Of a stretch of 64,000 nucleotides of DNA, positions 47,317-59,701 are shown piece after piece (within the stretch, counting starts at the first letter, position 1; each line of letters begins with the position of its first letter). A program made the translations under genes and the position numbers. The notes under the pieces are model-generated. The model did not search any database, was not told where the DNA came from, and worked only from the letters and a program-made list of their open reading frames with translations. Source of the DNA: Mycobacterium sp. 050128 (GTDB lineage: Bacteria > Actinomycetota > Actinomycetes > Mycobacteriales > Mycobacteriaceae); assembly GCF_036409155.1 (NCBI RefSeq), contig NZ_JAZGLW010000003.1, forward strand, positions 310,001 through 374,000. The letters run 5' to 3'.

Positions 47317-48204
47317 TTACTTCCCGAATCCCGGGCGGCGGCGGCGCAGGTAGCGCTCGAACTCGGCGGCCAGGGCGTCGCCGTCGATCTTGCCCAGGGC
47401 TTCGTTCACATCGACCTCCGCGTCGCCGCGTTGCTCCAGCGACAGCACGTATTCGGCCAAGTCCTCGTCCTCGGTGGCCATCTCGGTGACCGCCAGCTCC
47501 CACTCCTCGGCCTGGGCGGGCATATCGGCCAGCGGAACCTCGATATCCAGCACGTCTTCGACACGGCGCAGCAGCGCCACCGTCGCCTTCGGGTTCGGCG
47601 GGTGCGACACGTAGTGCGGCACCGCGGCCCAGAACGTCACCGCCGGGATCCCGGCGGCCACGCAGGCGTCCTGGAACACCCCCGCGATCCCGGTCGGTCC
47701 TTCGTAGCGGGTCTCCTGCAGGCCGAACCGCTCCGCCGACTCGGGCGAGTAGGCCGCGCCGGATACCGGGACCGGCCGCGTGTGCGGGGTGTCGGCCAGC
47801 AGCGCGCCGAGGATCACCACCGTGTCGACGTTGAGTTTGTCGGCGATGGCCACCAGCTCGGCGCAGAACGTGCGCCAGCGCATGTTGGGCTCGACGCCGT
47901 GCATCAACACGATGTCGCGGTCGCTGCCGGGCGGCCGGCAGTGGGTGATCCGCATCGCCGGCCACACCAGTTCGCGGGTCACCCCGTCGACCTGACGGAT
48001 GACCGGGCGGTTCACCTGGTAGTCGTAATACGCCTCGTCGTCGATCTCGACGATCGGGTGGGCTTCCCAGATCGCGTCGAGGTGTTCCAGCGCATCGCTG
48101 GCCGCGTCACCGGCGTCGTTCCAGCCCTCGAACGCCGCCACAACAATCGTGTTGTGTAGGTCGGGCAGCGATGAGGCTTCCGGGCCACGATCGGGCGGAG
48201 TCAC
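47317..48204 (-). CDS. PAC2 family protein (Rv2125-type)
   Basis: 295 aa. PAC2 fold, related to proteasome assembly chaperone 2: AFEGWNDAGDAAS at the N-terminus, EPNMRWRTFCAELV, and FWAAVPHYVSHPPNPKATVALLRRVEDVLD. Acidic C-terminal region. Mycobacteria have proteasomes, and PAC2 homologues have been discussed as assembly factors, but no function is proven here. GTG start. Divergent from metH. Confidence 0.92.
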   Translation of the reverse strand: MTPPDRGPEASSLPDLHNTIVVAAFEGWNDAGDAASDALEHLDAIWEAHPIVEIDDEAYYDYQVNRPVIRQVDGVTRELVWPAMRITHCRPPGSDRDIVLMHGVEPNMRWRTFCAELVAIADKLNVDTVVILGALLADTPHTRPVPVSGAAYSPESAERFGLQETRYEGPTGIAGVFQDACVAAGIPAVTFWAAVPHYVSHPPNPKATVALLRRVEDVLDIEVPLADMPAQAEEWELAVTEMATEDEDLAEYVLSLEQRGDAEVDVNEALGKIDGDALAAEFERYLRRRRPGFGK

Positions 48205-48574
48205 AGAATCAGCCTAAGGCCTGCCCGCCCGGCGACGACTCCCAGCCGCGCGGTCGGCCGGCGCACCTGGGCATTTGCCTAGGCCGACTATCCTTGCGGC
48301 GTGGCTGCTACCAGCGAACACGACCTCGTCATGGGCCTCCTCGACGCGGTCGACACGAAATACGCTTGGCAGCAAACTGGTTAACATTGGTAATTACTAC
48401 TGTGCCGACACGATCCGCGATCACCGAGTGGTCCGGTCGAGCTGGGCGTCCAGACGTCGGGGGAGGACGTAGACTTTTCTGGTCGAGAGGCGTTGCAACG
48501 GTTCGCCGGGTTCCCGCCGGTCACCGCCACGCTCGGCAGAGTCAAGGACGCCTTCCGCTATGGAAGGAACGTAC
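48205..48574 (+). other. metH leader region
   Basis: 370 nt between PAC2 and metH. Contains a leaderless upstream ORF (48301-48384) and AT-rich sequence around 48375-48400. I looked for cobalamin, SAM-I, SAM-IV and SAH riboswitch signatures and saw none that are convincing. Confidence 0.45.
48289..48384 (+). CDS. Short upstream ORF before metH, possibly leaderless
   Basis: TATCCT (48289-48294), six bases, then GTG 48301 opening a 27-codon frame that ends with TAA at 48382-48384 (starts MAATSEHDLVMGLLDAV). Normal GC-rich codon use until the last few codons. It could be a leader peptide acting on metH 190 nt downstream, or the surviving 5' end of a gene broken when the present metH arrived. 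No homologue recognised. The span given includes the -10. Confidence 0.4.
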   Translation, partial: YPCGVAATSEHDLVMGLLDAVDTKYAWQQTG

Positions 48575-52330
<3,756 letters not shown>

Positions 52331-52383
52331 GGCCGGGTACTTCAACGATTAAGCTCAAGGGGGCATTCAGGGGAGGGGTGTTC

Positions 52384-52665
52384 GTGCTGGAGCGAGAGTT
52401 GAACCGCATCGCCGATATTGCCGTGGCGGCCGTGAACGTCACGGTCCTGCATGTCCGGCGCATCGTGGGAGCGCTGTCCACCGCGGTCGGCCGAGTCAAC
52501 CGCGAAGTCGGCGATTTGGCCTGGGACTACAACGAATTGGCGGGAAGCGTGCGCTGGTCCGCCCACCGCAAGACGACGGCCGCGGACGATCAGCACCAGC
52601 GTGTGCAAAGCGAGCACATTGCCGACGTGATCTCGATCGACCTGCGTCGCCGTCAGGCGAACTGA
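52384..52665 (+). CDS. Small hypothetical protein
   Basis: 93 aa from GTG 52384, which has GGGAGG at good distance; GTG 52378 is too close to it. Almost entirely amphipathic helix (ELNRIADIAVAAVNVTVLHVRRIVGALS), then a charged tail ending ISIDLRRRQAN. No signal peptide or known domain. 53 nt after metH and convergent with malQ (13 nt apart). Confidence 0.6.
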   Translation: MLERELNRIADIAVAAVNVTVLHVRRIVGALSTAVGRVNREVGDLAWDYNELAGSVRWSAHRKTTAADDQHQRVQSEHIADVISIDLRRRQAN

Positions 52666-52678
52666 AAATCTCGGCGGT

Positions 52679-54652
52679 TCAGCTTTCGGCGGCAGCCTGA
52701 AAAACGGCGGCGATCTCGGCGACTCGTGGGTCGACCCGCAGCTGCTCGAGCGTCTTCGGCAGCGGTAGCCGCCAATTGGGGTATTCGTCGATGGTGCCGG
52801 GCAAGTTGGGCTGGCGCGGCTCGGCGACGATGTCGTACGGCGAGATCAGCTTCAACCGGCTCGGGGTTGCCGCCAAGAAGCGATGCATGGCCGAGATGAT
52901 CGTGGCCTCGTCCGGATCGGCCGGCAATAGCCCTTCGGCACGTAACAACGCCAGCCACTCCGCTTTTTCCTTGTCGGCCGCGGATTGTTCGGCCGGCACG
53001 TCCTTGAGAAGGTCGAGTTCCGCACGCACGCGCACATGTTCACCCCGCAGAAAACCCGTCGCGGTGGGCAAGTCGTGTGTGGAGAGGCTGGCGGCCACCC
53101 GCGTCGGCCATTTCGATGCTGGCAGCAACGGTTGGTCGGGCTCGGATTCGTCGCGGGTGAACCAGGACACGGCGCAGCCCAGCATGCCGTTGGCGCCCAG
53201 CGCCTCGGTGACTTCCGCTTCGACGGTGCCCAGGTCCTCGCCGACGACGGTGGCACCCGCCCGGTGGGCTTCCAACGCCAGTACCGCGAGCATGACATCG
53301 GCGTCGTAGTGCACGTAGGTGCCTCGGTCGGGGGTGTCGCCGGGCGGGATCCACCACAGCCGCCACAAGCCCGCGACATGGTCGATCCGTAAGCCGTCGG
53401 CGTGAACCAGTGTGGCGCACAACATGTCTCGAAACGCGGCGTATCCGGTCTCGGCGAGCCGGTCTGGGCGCCACGGCGGCAATCCCCAGTCTTGGCCGCG
53501 CGGGGTGAAGTTGTCCGGAGGTACACCGACGTGGACCCCGGTGGCCAGCATGTCGGCCAGTGCCCATGCGTCGGCGCCGTCCGAGTCGACTCCCACCGGC
53601 AGGTCGTGCAGAACGCCCAGCGCCATGCCCGCATCGCGTGCGGTGTTGCGCACTGCGCCGAGCTGCTCCGCGCAGCGCTGCTGGACCCATGCGTGGAAGG
53701 CGACCCGGGGCGCCAGCTCCGTGCGGGCCGCGGTCACGGCAGGGCCGTTGACATCTCGTAGGGGTTCGGGCCATTGCGGCCAGCGACCACCGTGCCGCTC
53801 GGCAAGTGCGCAATACGTGGCCCAATCGCGCAGCGCGGTGGACGCCCCCGGCTCGTCCAGGGGGTTAGGCCGGCCTTGGGCGCGCCACAGCAATTCCAGC
53901 GCGCCGCGCTTGGCGACCCACACGAGATCATGGTCGACGCGCTCGGTATCGGGTGCGACACGCAGCGCATCCACCTCCGTGCGCGTCGCCGGGTCGGCCC
54001 GACGGTACGCATCGAGATCCTCGATGCGCAGCGCCAGCGGATTGGCGAATCGTCTGCTGGACGGCGTGTAGGGCGAGGGCTGCACCGGGTGCGTCGGCCC
54101 GGGCGCATTCAGCGGGTTGAGCAAGACCGCGCCCGCGCCGTGCTCGGCAGCGGTCCACTCGATGAACTCGCGCAGATCTGCCAAATCGCCGATGCCCCAG
54201 GAGCGTCCGGAACGCAGCGCGTAGAGCTGCAGCATCCATCCCCAGGTCGCCGGTGTCTGTGGCACCTGGGGCGGGGCCGCCACCAGGGTCGTCTCCTGGC
54301 CGTCGCGGGTATGCAGGCGGTACCAGCCCGGGGACAGATCGGCTGGTAATTCGTCGCGCAGGTTGCTTTCGGCGCCGTCCTCACTGACCAATCCCACCGC
54401 ACCGGGAAACGGCTGGGTTCGGCCGCCGACCCGGACGGCGACGGTGGGCGCGAGGACTGCTTCGCAGTCGGCCAGCTTGTCCAACTCCCGACGCCGATCC
54501 GCATCGGTCGCGGCATCCACCTCGAGCAGCGAAAGGACTTTGACCACGACCTCGGGGTCGACCTCGACCGGTTCGCGTCGTTCATTGCGGTAAAAGGTCG
54601 CCACCCCATGGGCTTTGGCGAGTTTACGTAGATCGTCGGGCACCGGAGACAC
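52679..54652 (-). CDS. malQ: 4-alpha-glucanotransferase (amylomaltase, GH77)
   Basis: 657 aa. Disproportionates maltodextrins in glycogen/alpha-glucan metabolism. GH77 landmarks: SWGIGDLADLREF near residue 150, nucleophile Asp in LRIDHVAGL, acid/base Glu in VVGEDLG, and STHDLPTATGFLRG. The N-terminal domain (1-140) is the actinobacterial extension. GTG 54652 start, no clear ribosome-binding site. M. tuberculosis has malQ elsewhere (Rv1781c), so its position here reflects rearrangement. Confidence 0.93.
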   Translation of the reverse strand: MSPVPDDLRKLAKAHGVATFYRNERREPVEVDPEVVVKVLSLLEVDAATDADRRRELDKLADCEAVLAPTVAVRVGGRTQPFPGAVGLVSEDGAESNLRDELPADLSPGWYRLHTRDGQETTLVAAPPQVPQTPATWGWMLQLYALRSGRSWGIGDLADLREFIEWTAAEHGAGAVLLNPLNAPGPTHPVQPSPYTPSSRRFANPLALRIEDLDAYRRADPATRTEVDALRVAPDTERVDHDLVWVAKRGALELLWRAQGRPNPLDEPGASTALRDWATYCALAERHGGRWPQWPEPLRDVNGPAVTAARTELAPRVAFHAWVQQRCAEQLGAVRNTARDAGMALGVLHDLPVGVDSDGADAWALADMLATGVHVGVPPDNFTPRGQDWGLPPWRPDRLAETGYAAFRDMLCATLVHADGLRIDHVAGLWRLWWIPPGDTPDRGTYVHYDADVMLAVLALEAHRAGATVVGEDLGTVEAEVTEALGANGMLGCAVSWFTRDESEPDQPLLPASKWPTRVAASLSTHDLPTATGFLRGEHVRVRAELDLLKDVPAEQSAADKEKAEWLALLRAEGLLPADPDEATIISAMHRFLAATPSRLKLISPYDIVAEPRQPNLPGTIDEYPNWRLPLPKTLEQLRVDPRVAEIAAVFQAAAES

Positions 54653-54707
54653 GACCGGGGTGTACCCGCGTGCGCTCCGCTTACACGGACCGCTCCGGCC
54701 GGGCGTG

Positions 54708-55607
54708 TCAGCCCAGCACGGCCGTCAGGTAACCGGATGCCCCGCCGAACGAGGCCAGCTCGTCCTGCGGCACCTGAAAACCGTTGGCGGCGAAGGCCTG
54801 CTCGGTCGTGGTGATGTCGACCTGCCAACCGCGATCGGCGAGGTACTCACCGGCGGCGTTGCGATCACCGGTGTAAAACAACTCGGCCAGATTGATCTTC
54901 GAACCAATGCGCCGCGACCTCTCGGTGAGCTTATCGGCCCAATCCGCGGGGATGTTGCGGAAATCCATGTGCTCGCAGGCGATCCTGCTGCCCGGCGCCG
55001 ACAGCGCCGCGACGTTGTCGAACAACCGGTCCTGCGCCTCGGGTGGCAAGTAGACCAGCAGGCCTTCGGCACTCCACGCGGTCGGCTTGGAGGTGTCCAG
55101 TCCGGCGTCGACGAGCGCGGCGGGCCAGTCCTCGCGCAGATCGATCGCGACGGTGCGGCGTTCGGCGGGCGGCTGTGCACCCAGGTCGGCCAGCGTGCGG
55201 GTCTTGAAGTCGATCACGCCCGGTTGGTCGATCTCGTAGACCACGGTGTCAGCCGGCCACGGCAGCCGGTAGGCCCGGGTGTCCAGGCCGGACGCCAGAA
55301 TCACGGCCTGCCGCACGCCCGCGTCGGTGGCTTGCAGGAAAAACTCGTCGAAGTACCGGGTGCGCACGGTGATCTGCTCGATCACGGCCTGCCGGTTCAT
55401 CACCGGATCGTCGGTGTCGCCGAGCTTTCCGTCGATCAGCTTGATGAAGGTGTCGCTGCCCACGGCGCGCACCAGGGGATCGGCCCACGGGTCGTTGAGC
55501 CGCGCGTCCGGCCCCTGCGACGCCATCGCGCGCTGCGTCGCGACCGCCGTCGCGGTCGCGCCGACGCTGGACGCCAGATCCCAGGTGTCGTTCTCGGTGC
55601 GGGCCAT
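54708..55607 (-). CDS. SAM-dependent methyltransferase, TIGR00027/leucine carboxyl methyltransferase family
   Basis: 299 aa mycobacterial 'putative S-adenosyl-L-methionine-dependent methyltransferase' family. N-terminal DTWDLASSVGATATAVA and RAMASQGPDARLNDPWADPLV, TRYFDEFF, SAM motif QAVILASGLDTRAYRLPWP, ENLLVYLP-like AEGLLVYLPPEAQDRLF. Large paralogous family in mycobacteria with unknown substrates. GGAGGAACACCC before ATG. A TetR-like operator lies 26 nt upstream. Confidence 0.93.
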   Translation of the reverse strand: MARTENDTWDLASSVGATATAVATQRAMASQGPDARLNDPWADPLVRAVGSDTFIKLIDGKLGDTDDPVMNRQAVIEQITVRTRYFDEFFLQATDAGVRQAVILASGLDTRAYRLPWPADTVVYEIDQPGVIDFKTRTLADLGAQPPAERRTVAIDLREDWPAALVDAGLDTSKPTAWSAEGLLVYLPPEAQDRLFDNVAALSAPGSRIACEHMDFRNIPADWADKLTERSRRIGSKINLAELFYTGDRNAAGEYLADRGWQVDITTTEQAFAANGFQVPQDELASFGGASGYLTAVLG

Positions 55608-55632
55608 GGGTGTTCCTCCGCGGTGCCTCAGC

Positions 55633-55651
55633 GTTAGTTAGGTGACTTAAC
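55633..55651. promoter_or_regulatory. Operator-like site before the methyltransferase gene
   Basis: GTTAGTTAGGTGACTTAAC, an imperfect palindrome (GTTAnnT-N5-AnnTAAC). Contains TAGGTGACTTAAC, which matches 11 of 13 bases at 26673-26685, and the half-sites GTTAGTT and TGACTTA of the site at 26797-26815. Confidence 0.5.
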
Positions 55652-55688
55652 CACCGCCACTGTACGCGGGGACCGGCGGGGCCGCCGA

Positions 55689-56456
55689 CTAGATGCGCAG
55701 GACCGGCGCCAACGCCGAGAGCGGGATGTGTGCCTGCACGGTGCCGCCGTCCATGTACCACTGCGGCAGGCCGGGGGAGAAGTTGATCGGCTCGTCGTGG
55801 CCGACGGGATAGTCCGGCATGTAGATGATCAACTCGTCGGGGGTCAGCGCCCACGCCTTGTATGCGCCGGAGTACACCTTGTCTGGTGTCCAGCGGTCGG
55901 CGATGAAAGGGTAGGTCCCCGGATCGTGCGGCGGCGGTGCCTGATTGAGCGCGGTTTCGATGAAGGGCTGCGCCAGCGGCGGGATCGCGGTCAGCGGATT
56001 CGACGTCGTCACATCCGACAGCTGCAGCCGCCGGCCGCTGGCCATGTCGAACGTGAAGGTTCGGTAGGCATTGTTCGGCTTGGGCCCGTCGGCGTGGTAG
56101 TCCTCGTGGAACACCGCGCTGAGCAGGTTGGCGTGCCGAAAGATCTCGTAGTTCTCCTCGCCATAGCTGTCGGCGGCCATGTGCGTGTTGGCGTTTCGCC
56201 AGTTGTTGACCAGGGTGTGCAGATAGTCGCGCACCACACCACTGGTGACGGGGTTGTCGATCAGCTCGCCGGGCAGCGCGACCTTGATGTCACGGACGGC
56301 ATTGCGTTCCGAGGTCACCGTGGTGTGGCAGTACTGGCCGTCCCAGTCGCCGCCGAGCTCACCGCAGAACGACGGTGCCGAGGCCCGCGCGATGGCCGCA
56401 CCGGGAAGCGCCGTCGCGGCGAGCAACAGAAGTGTTGCGCTCAGTCTCTTCAGCAT
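55689..56456 (-). CDS. Secreted DUF3298 protein of the MPT64/RsiV-like family
   Basis: 255 aa. Sec signal peptide (MLKRLSATLLLLAATALPGAAIA), then a small disulfide-type pair (SFCGELGGDWDGQYCHTTV) like the one opening mature MPT64, a DUF3298-type core (NAYRTFTFDMASGRRLQLSDV) and the ALTPDELIIYMPDYPVG end. Secreted, function unknown. ATG 56456 preferred; GTG 56468 is four codons upstream. It lies 16 nt after the Mce-associated gene, so it is likely the last gene of the mce operon. Confidence 0.82.
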   Translation of the reverse strand: MLKRLSATLLLLAATALPGAAIARASAPSFCGELGGDWDGQYCHTTVTSERNAVRDIKVALPGELIDNPVTSGVVRDYLHTLVNNWRNANTHMAADSYGEENYEIFRHANLLSAVFHEDYHADGPKPNNAYRTFTFDMASGRRLQLSDVTTSNPLTAIPPLAQPFIETALNQAPPPHDPGTYPFIADRWTPDKVYSGAYKAWALTPDELIIYMPDYPVGHDEPINFSPGLPQWYMDGGTVQAHIPLSALAPVLRI

Positions 56457-56472
56457 GGCGTGTCTCACCGGC

Positions 56473-57198
56473 TCAGAGGAGCTGGACTTTGCTGGCCCGC
56501 CAGCGGCCGTCGACCTTCTCCATCGTCATCTTGATCCGGCTGCGGTCGATGCGTGGATCGGGCGACTGCGAATTTGCCACGGTTTGGTCGATAAAGACAA
56601 GCACCACAACCTTATTCGTGGATGCGGACTGAATCGCCGAATCCACCACCACGCCGTGGGCGCTCGCCTTGTTGTCGATCAGCAGCTGCCGAAGTTGCAC
56701 GCTGGATTGGGTGTACATGTCTTTGAACTCGCCGGTCGCGCCGTCGAGTACCTGCCGGAAGTTCTCGTCGACCTTGTTGGAGTCGATGCTCGTCAGCACC
56801 TGTGCGTAGGTGATCGCGGCCTGTTGAGCCTGCTGGCCCGCCTCCTTCACCTGATGCTCTTGCCACAGCTTCCAGCCGAGCAAGCCGTTAACCGCAAGCG
56901 AGGCAATGAGTAACAGCGGCAGTGCGCTGCGGCGCAGATAGCGCCCCCAGGGCCGATTGCGCAGCGGGGTCTTGTCGCCTTTGTCCTTCTTGGCCTTGCG
57001 CCCGAACGGGATGTCCTCGTCGGCCTCGTCGGCCGCTTCGCTGTCCTTGACGTCCTCAGCGTCAGCGTCTTTGACGCCGGTGTCCTCGACGTCCTCGACG
57101 TCCTCGTCTTTGACGTCGGCGCCCTCGACGTCTTCGGGTTCTGGGCTTGGCGCTTGGGGCATTTCGGCGTCGGCAACTTTCTCGGATGTGGCGGTCAC
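56473..57198 (-). CDS. Mce-associated membrane protein (Mam)
   Basis: 241 aa. Acidic repetitive cytoplasmic N-terminus (EDVEGADVKDEDVEDVEDTG), one membrane helix (about 92-112, LPLLLIASLAVNGLLGWKLW), then an NTF2/VirB8-like domain (AAITYAQVLTSIDSNKVDENF ... VVLVFIDQTVANS ... RIKMTMEKVDGRWRASKVQLL). Mam proteins stabilise Mce lipid-import complexes. GTG 57198 is chosen six nt after GAGGAG; TTG 57204 touches that site. 32 nt after mceF. Confidence 0.9.
   Translation of the reverse strand: MTATSEKVADAEMPQAPSPEPEDVEGADVKDEDVEDVEDTGVKDADAEDVKDSEAADEADEDIPFGRKAKKDKGDKTPLRNRPWGRYLRRSALPLLLIASLAVNGLLGWKLWQEHQVKEAGQQAQQAAITYAQVLTSIDSNKVDENFRQVLDGATGEFKDMYTQSSVQLRQLLIDNKASAHGVVVDSAIQSASTNKVVVLVFIDQTVANSQSPDPRIDRSRIKMTMEKVDGRWRASKVQLL
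57046..57132 (-). repeat. Nine-base acidic repeat in the Mam gene
   Basis: Units close to GTCCTCGAC (plus strand) repeat through this stretch, encoding Asp/Glu/Val-rich sequence on the minus strand. Prone to slippage, so length may vary among strains. Confidence 0.55.
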
Positions 57199-57230
57199 AA
57201 TCAACTCCTCTGTCAGAGTTTAGGTGGGTC

Positions 57231-58481
57231 TTAGTGGGGCGGATCGATCGGCAGCGGGGGTCCGCCGTACGGCGTGGGAATTGTGAAGCGGCCCTTGGGT
57301 GTTGGGTCGGTTTGGCGCCCCAGGTCCGCTCCCGGCGGCGGACCGGCGGTGTCATCGCCGCCCGGGCGCGGCGCGTTCTTGGCCCCGCGGATCGACACGG
57401 CGGGGTCGGTGTCGCGGCAATAGGTGTACATGAACGGCTCGTAGTAGTCCGCGGCCGACGGCGGGTGCGCGGGCGTCCCGTAATCGCACACGTAGCGGGG
57501 GTAGAGGTCGGCGATCGCCCAGACTCCTTGGTCGTGGAAGGCGCTCGACACCGCGTCCAACACCGAGCCGCGATAGTCGGGGAACAGCGCGTTGAGCGCC
57601 GGCACCCGCTGGTAGAGCAATTGCGACATGGTGGCCATGCTGCCCAGCAGCTGCACCATCGTGTCGGAATTGTCGGAGAACAGTTTGTCGACCGCCGACA
57701 GCGTCTGCGGTGTCTGCGTGGTTAGCCGCCGATAGCCGGCTTGCATGCGCGCAATCCCGGACAACGTGCGATTGAGTTCGGTTGCGGTGGCGGCTAATCC
57801 GGCGTTCTTATCACTCGCCAGGGTGAGTACCACCCGGCTGGTCTTGATGATACTGGTGGTTTGGGGCAGCACCGAATCGAGCGTCGACAGCAGGAACGTG
57901 CCGCCGTCGACGATGGCGGCCAGCTTCGCCGGGCCCTGGGTGCTCAGGCTCAGTTCCTTCTTGATCAGCTCGACCTTGCGGGGATCGACCTGGGCCAGCA
58001 TCCCGTCGGCGTCACCGAGCAATTGCGCCAGGCTGACCGGAACACTGGTGTGGGCCAGCGCGATCAGGCTGCCGTCATGCAGATACGGCCCGGCATCGGA
58101 TTCGGCCAGCAAGTCGATGTACTGCTCGCCGGCCGGTGAGAGCGCCGACACGCGCGCGACGCTGTTGGCCGGAATCCGCACCTTCGACGAGATGCTGGCG
58201 ATCGCATTGACGCCGCTGTCGGTGATCTGCAACGACTCGACGCGGCCGATTCGCACGCCACGCAACGCCACATCCTGATTGGGCAGCAGGCCACCGGAAT
58301 CCGGTAGCTGCACGGTGACCCGGTAGGACGACGCGAACGGTGCCACCCGCAATGCCCCGATCAGCAGGTAAGCGGTTCCGACCACCAGGGTGAGCACCAG
58401 TCCGGCCACCGACAGCCAGACCTGTTGGCGATGCGCGGCCCGCACCACCTTGACCACGACATCGGCGGCTTCGGCGATCAT
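57231..58481 (-). CDS. MCE family protein MceF
   Basis: 416 aa, last of the six Mce subunits. N-terminal membrane helix (about 18-38), MCE domain (YRVTVQLPDSGGLLPNQDVALRGVRIGRVESLQI, then ANSVARVSALSPAGEQYIDL), long helical needle region (about 140-300), and a Pro-rich C-terminus. ATG 58481 overlaps the mceE stop (ATGA). The longer open frame upstream is in mceE. Confidence 0.92.
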   Translation of the reverse strand: MIAEAADVVVKVVRAAHRQQVWLSVAGLVLTLVVGTAYLLIGALRVAPFASSYRVTVQLPDSGGLLPNQDVALRGVRIGRVESLQITDSGVNAIASISSKVRIPANSVARVSALSPAGEQYIDLLAESDAGPYLHDGSLIALAHTSVPVSLAQLLGDADGMLAQVDPRKVELIKKELSLSTQGPAKLAAIVDGGTFLLSTLDSVLPQTTSIIKTSRVVLTLASDKNAGLAATATELNRTLSGIARMQAGYRRLTTQTPQTLSAVDKLFSDNSDTMVQLLGSMATMSQLLYQRVPALNALFPDYRGSVLDAVSSAFHDQGVWAIADLYPRYVCDYGTPAHPPSAADYYEPFMYTYCRDTDPAVSIRGAKNAPRPGGDDTAGPPPGADLGRQTDPTPKGRFTIPTPYGGPPLPIDPPH

Positions 58482-59701
58482 GGCTGCGGTCCCGGTGCTG
58501 GCGGTCCCGGCGCGGGCAGGGCAGGACCGGGGGCGATATCGATTTGGCCCGGGATGTTCGGGTCCGGCATGACGGGGACCTGCGGCGAGTTCGGTCCCCG
58601 CCCGACGACGCGTTCTTGCAACCGCCACAGGGTGTATTTCAGGGTGCCGACGAGTAGGTTCATGTTGTAGTGGTGCGGCCCGTGCAGCCCGATGTCGCCG
58701 GGATATCCGATGTCGGGCAGCGATCCGAGGATCAGCTTGTCGACGCCCACGTGTACCGAAATCGCGCTTCCTGACGTCGATTTGACCAATGGGGGAATCA
58801 GCCGGTTGATCGCGTAAAAGCTGGTATCCGGGCTTACCGCAACGTCGTTGGCGGCCCGGGCAATCGTGTTGAGGTCACCGATGACGCTGCGGCCGCTGGT
58901 GTCGGTCCCCCCGATCGACGGGAACCTGGCCAGCAACCGGGAGGTGTTGCCCACCTGCACCGCTAGATCCGACAGCTGGGTGGTGTTGTCGGCCAGGGCC
59001 GAGGTGGCGGGCCGGGCCGCGGTCATCAGGTCGGTGATGGCGGCGTCTTTGGCGTCGAGTTGGTCTGCGAGGCGGGATAATTCGGTCAACGCGCCCGAAA
59101 TCTGGCCGGATCTGGCGTCGAGCGTTGCGACCAGTTGGTTGGACTTGCGGATCAGCTCACCGAACGCCTGGCCCTGATCACCGGTGGCCTTGCCGAAACC
59201 GTTGATGATGTTGGTGAAATTGCGCACCGCGCCGCCGTTGACCAGGATCGCCGCCGAGCTCAGAACCGATTCGACGGTCGCTGCCGCGGCCGTCGAATCC
59301 AGGCCGATGGTGTCGCCGCCCCGCAGCATCGGATCGTCGGCGGGATCGTCGGCGGGGGGCTTGAGCGCTACGAACACGTCGCCCAGCGGTGTGGCGGTGC
59401 GCAATTCGGCGGTGCTGCCGCGCGGCAGTCGCACCCCGTTTCTGATCCGTAGCGTGGTGACCGCGGTGTAGTTGCGCGCGACCATCGCTTCGACCTGCCC
59501 GACGTCGGCGCCGGCGAGCTTCACCTTCGCGTTCATCGGAAGGTTGAGCGCGTTGGAGAACACCGCGGTCAAGGTGTATCCGCCCGAACCCACCCCCGGC
59601 GCCGGAAGAGGCAGGCTGGCAAGACCATTCGTGCCGCATCCGGAGGCGATCAGCACCGTGGCCGACACGGCCAACCCGACGCGGACGCGGGCGGTGATCA
59701 T
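58478..59701 (-). CDS. MCE family lipoprotein MceE (LprK-type)
   Basis: 407 aa. Lipobox ATVLIASGC at the N-terminus makes this the lipid-anchored subunit, the hallmark of MceE. MCE domain (YTLTAVFSNALNLPMNAKVKLAGADVGQVEAMV; GSTAELRTATPLGDVFVAL), helical needle with repeated ARSGQISGALTELSRLADQL-like heptads, Pro/Gly tail. ATG 59701 overlaps the mceD stop; the upstream open frame is antisense noise over mceD. Confidence 0.93.
   Translation of the reverse strand: MITARVRVGLAVSATVLIASGCGTNGLASLPLPAPGVGSGGYTLTAVFSNALNLPMNAKVKLAGADVGQVEAMVARNYTAVTTLRIRNGVRLPRGSTAELRTATPLGDVFVALKPPADDPADDPMLRGGDTIGLDSTAAAATVESVLSSAAILVNGGAVRNFTNIINGFGKATGDQGQAFGELIRKSNQLVATLDARSGQISGALTELSRLADQLDAKDAAITDLMTAARPATSALADNTTQLSDLAVQVGNTSRLLARFPSIGGTDTSGRSVIGDLNTIARAANDVAVSPDTSFYAINRLIPPLVKSTSGSAISVHVGVDKLILGSLPDIGYPGDIGLHGPHHYNMNLLVGTLKYTLWRLQERVVGRGPNSPQVPVMPDPNIPGQIDIAPGPALPAPGPPAPGPQP

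Noticed and set aside
48385..48574. Cobalamin or SAM riboswitch before metH
   Set aside because: No B12-box-like or SAM-type core motifs recognised; a covariance-model search (Rfam cobalamin, SAM, SAM-IV, SAH) would be decisive.
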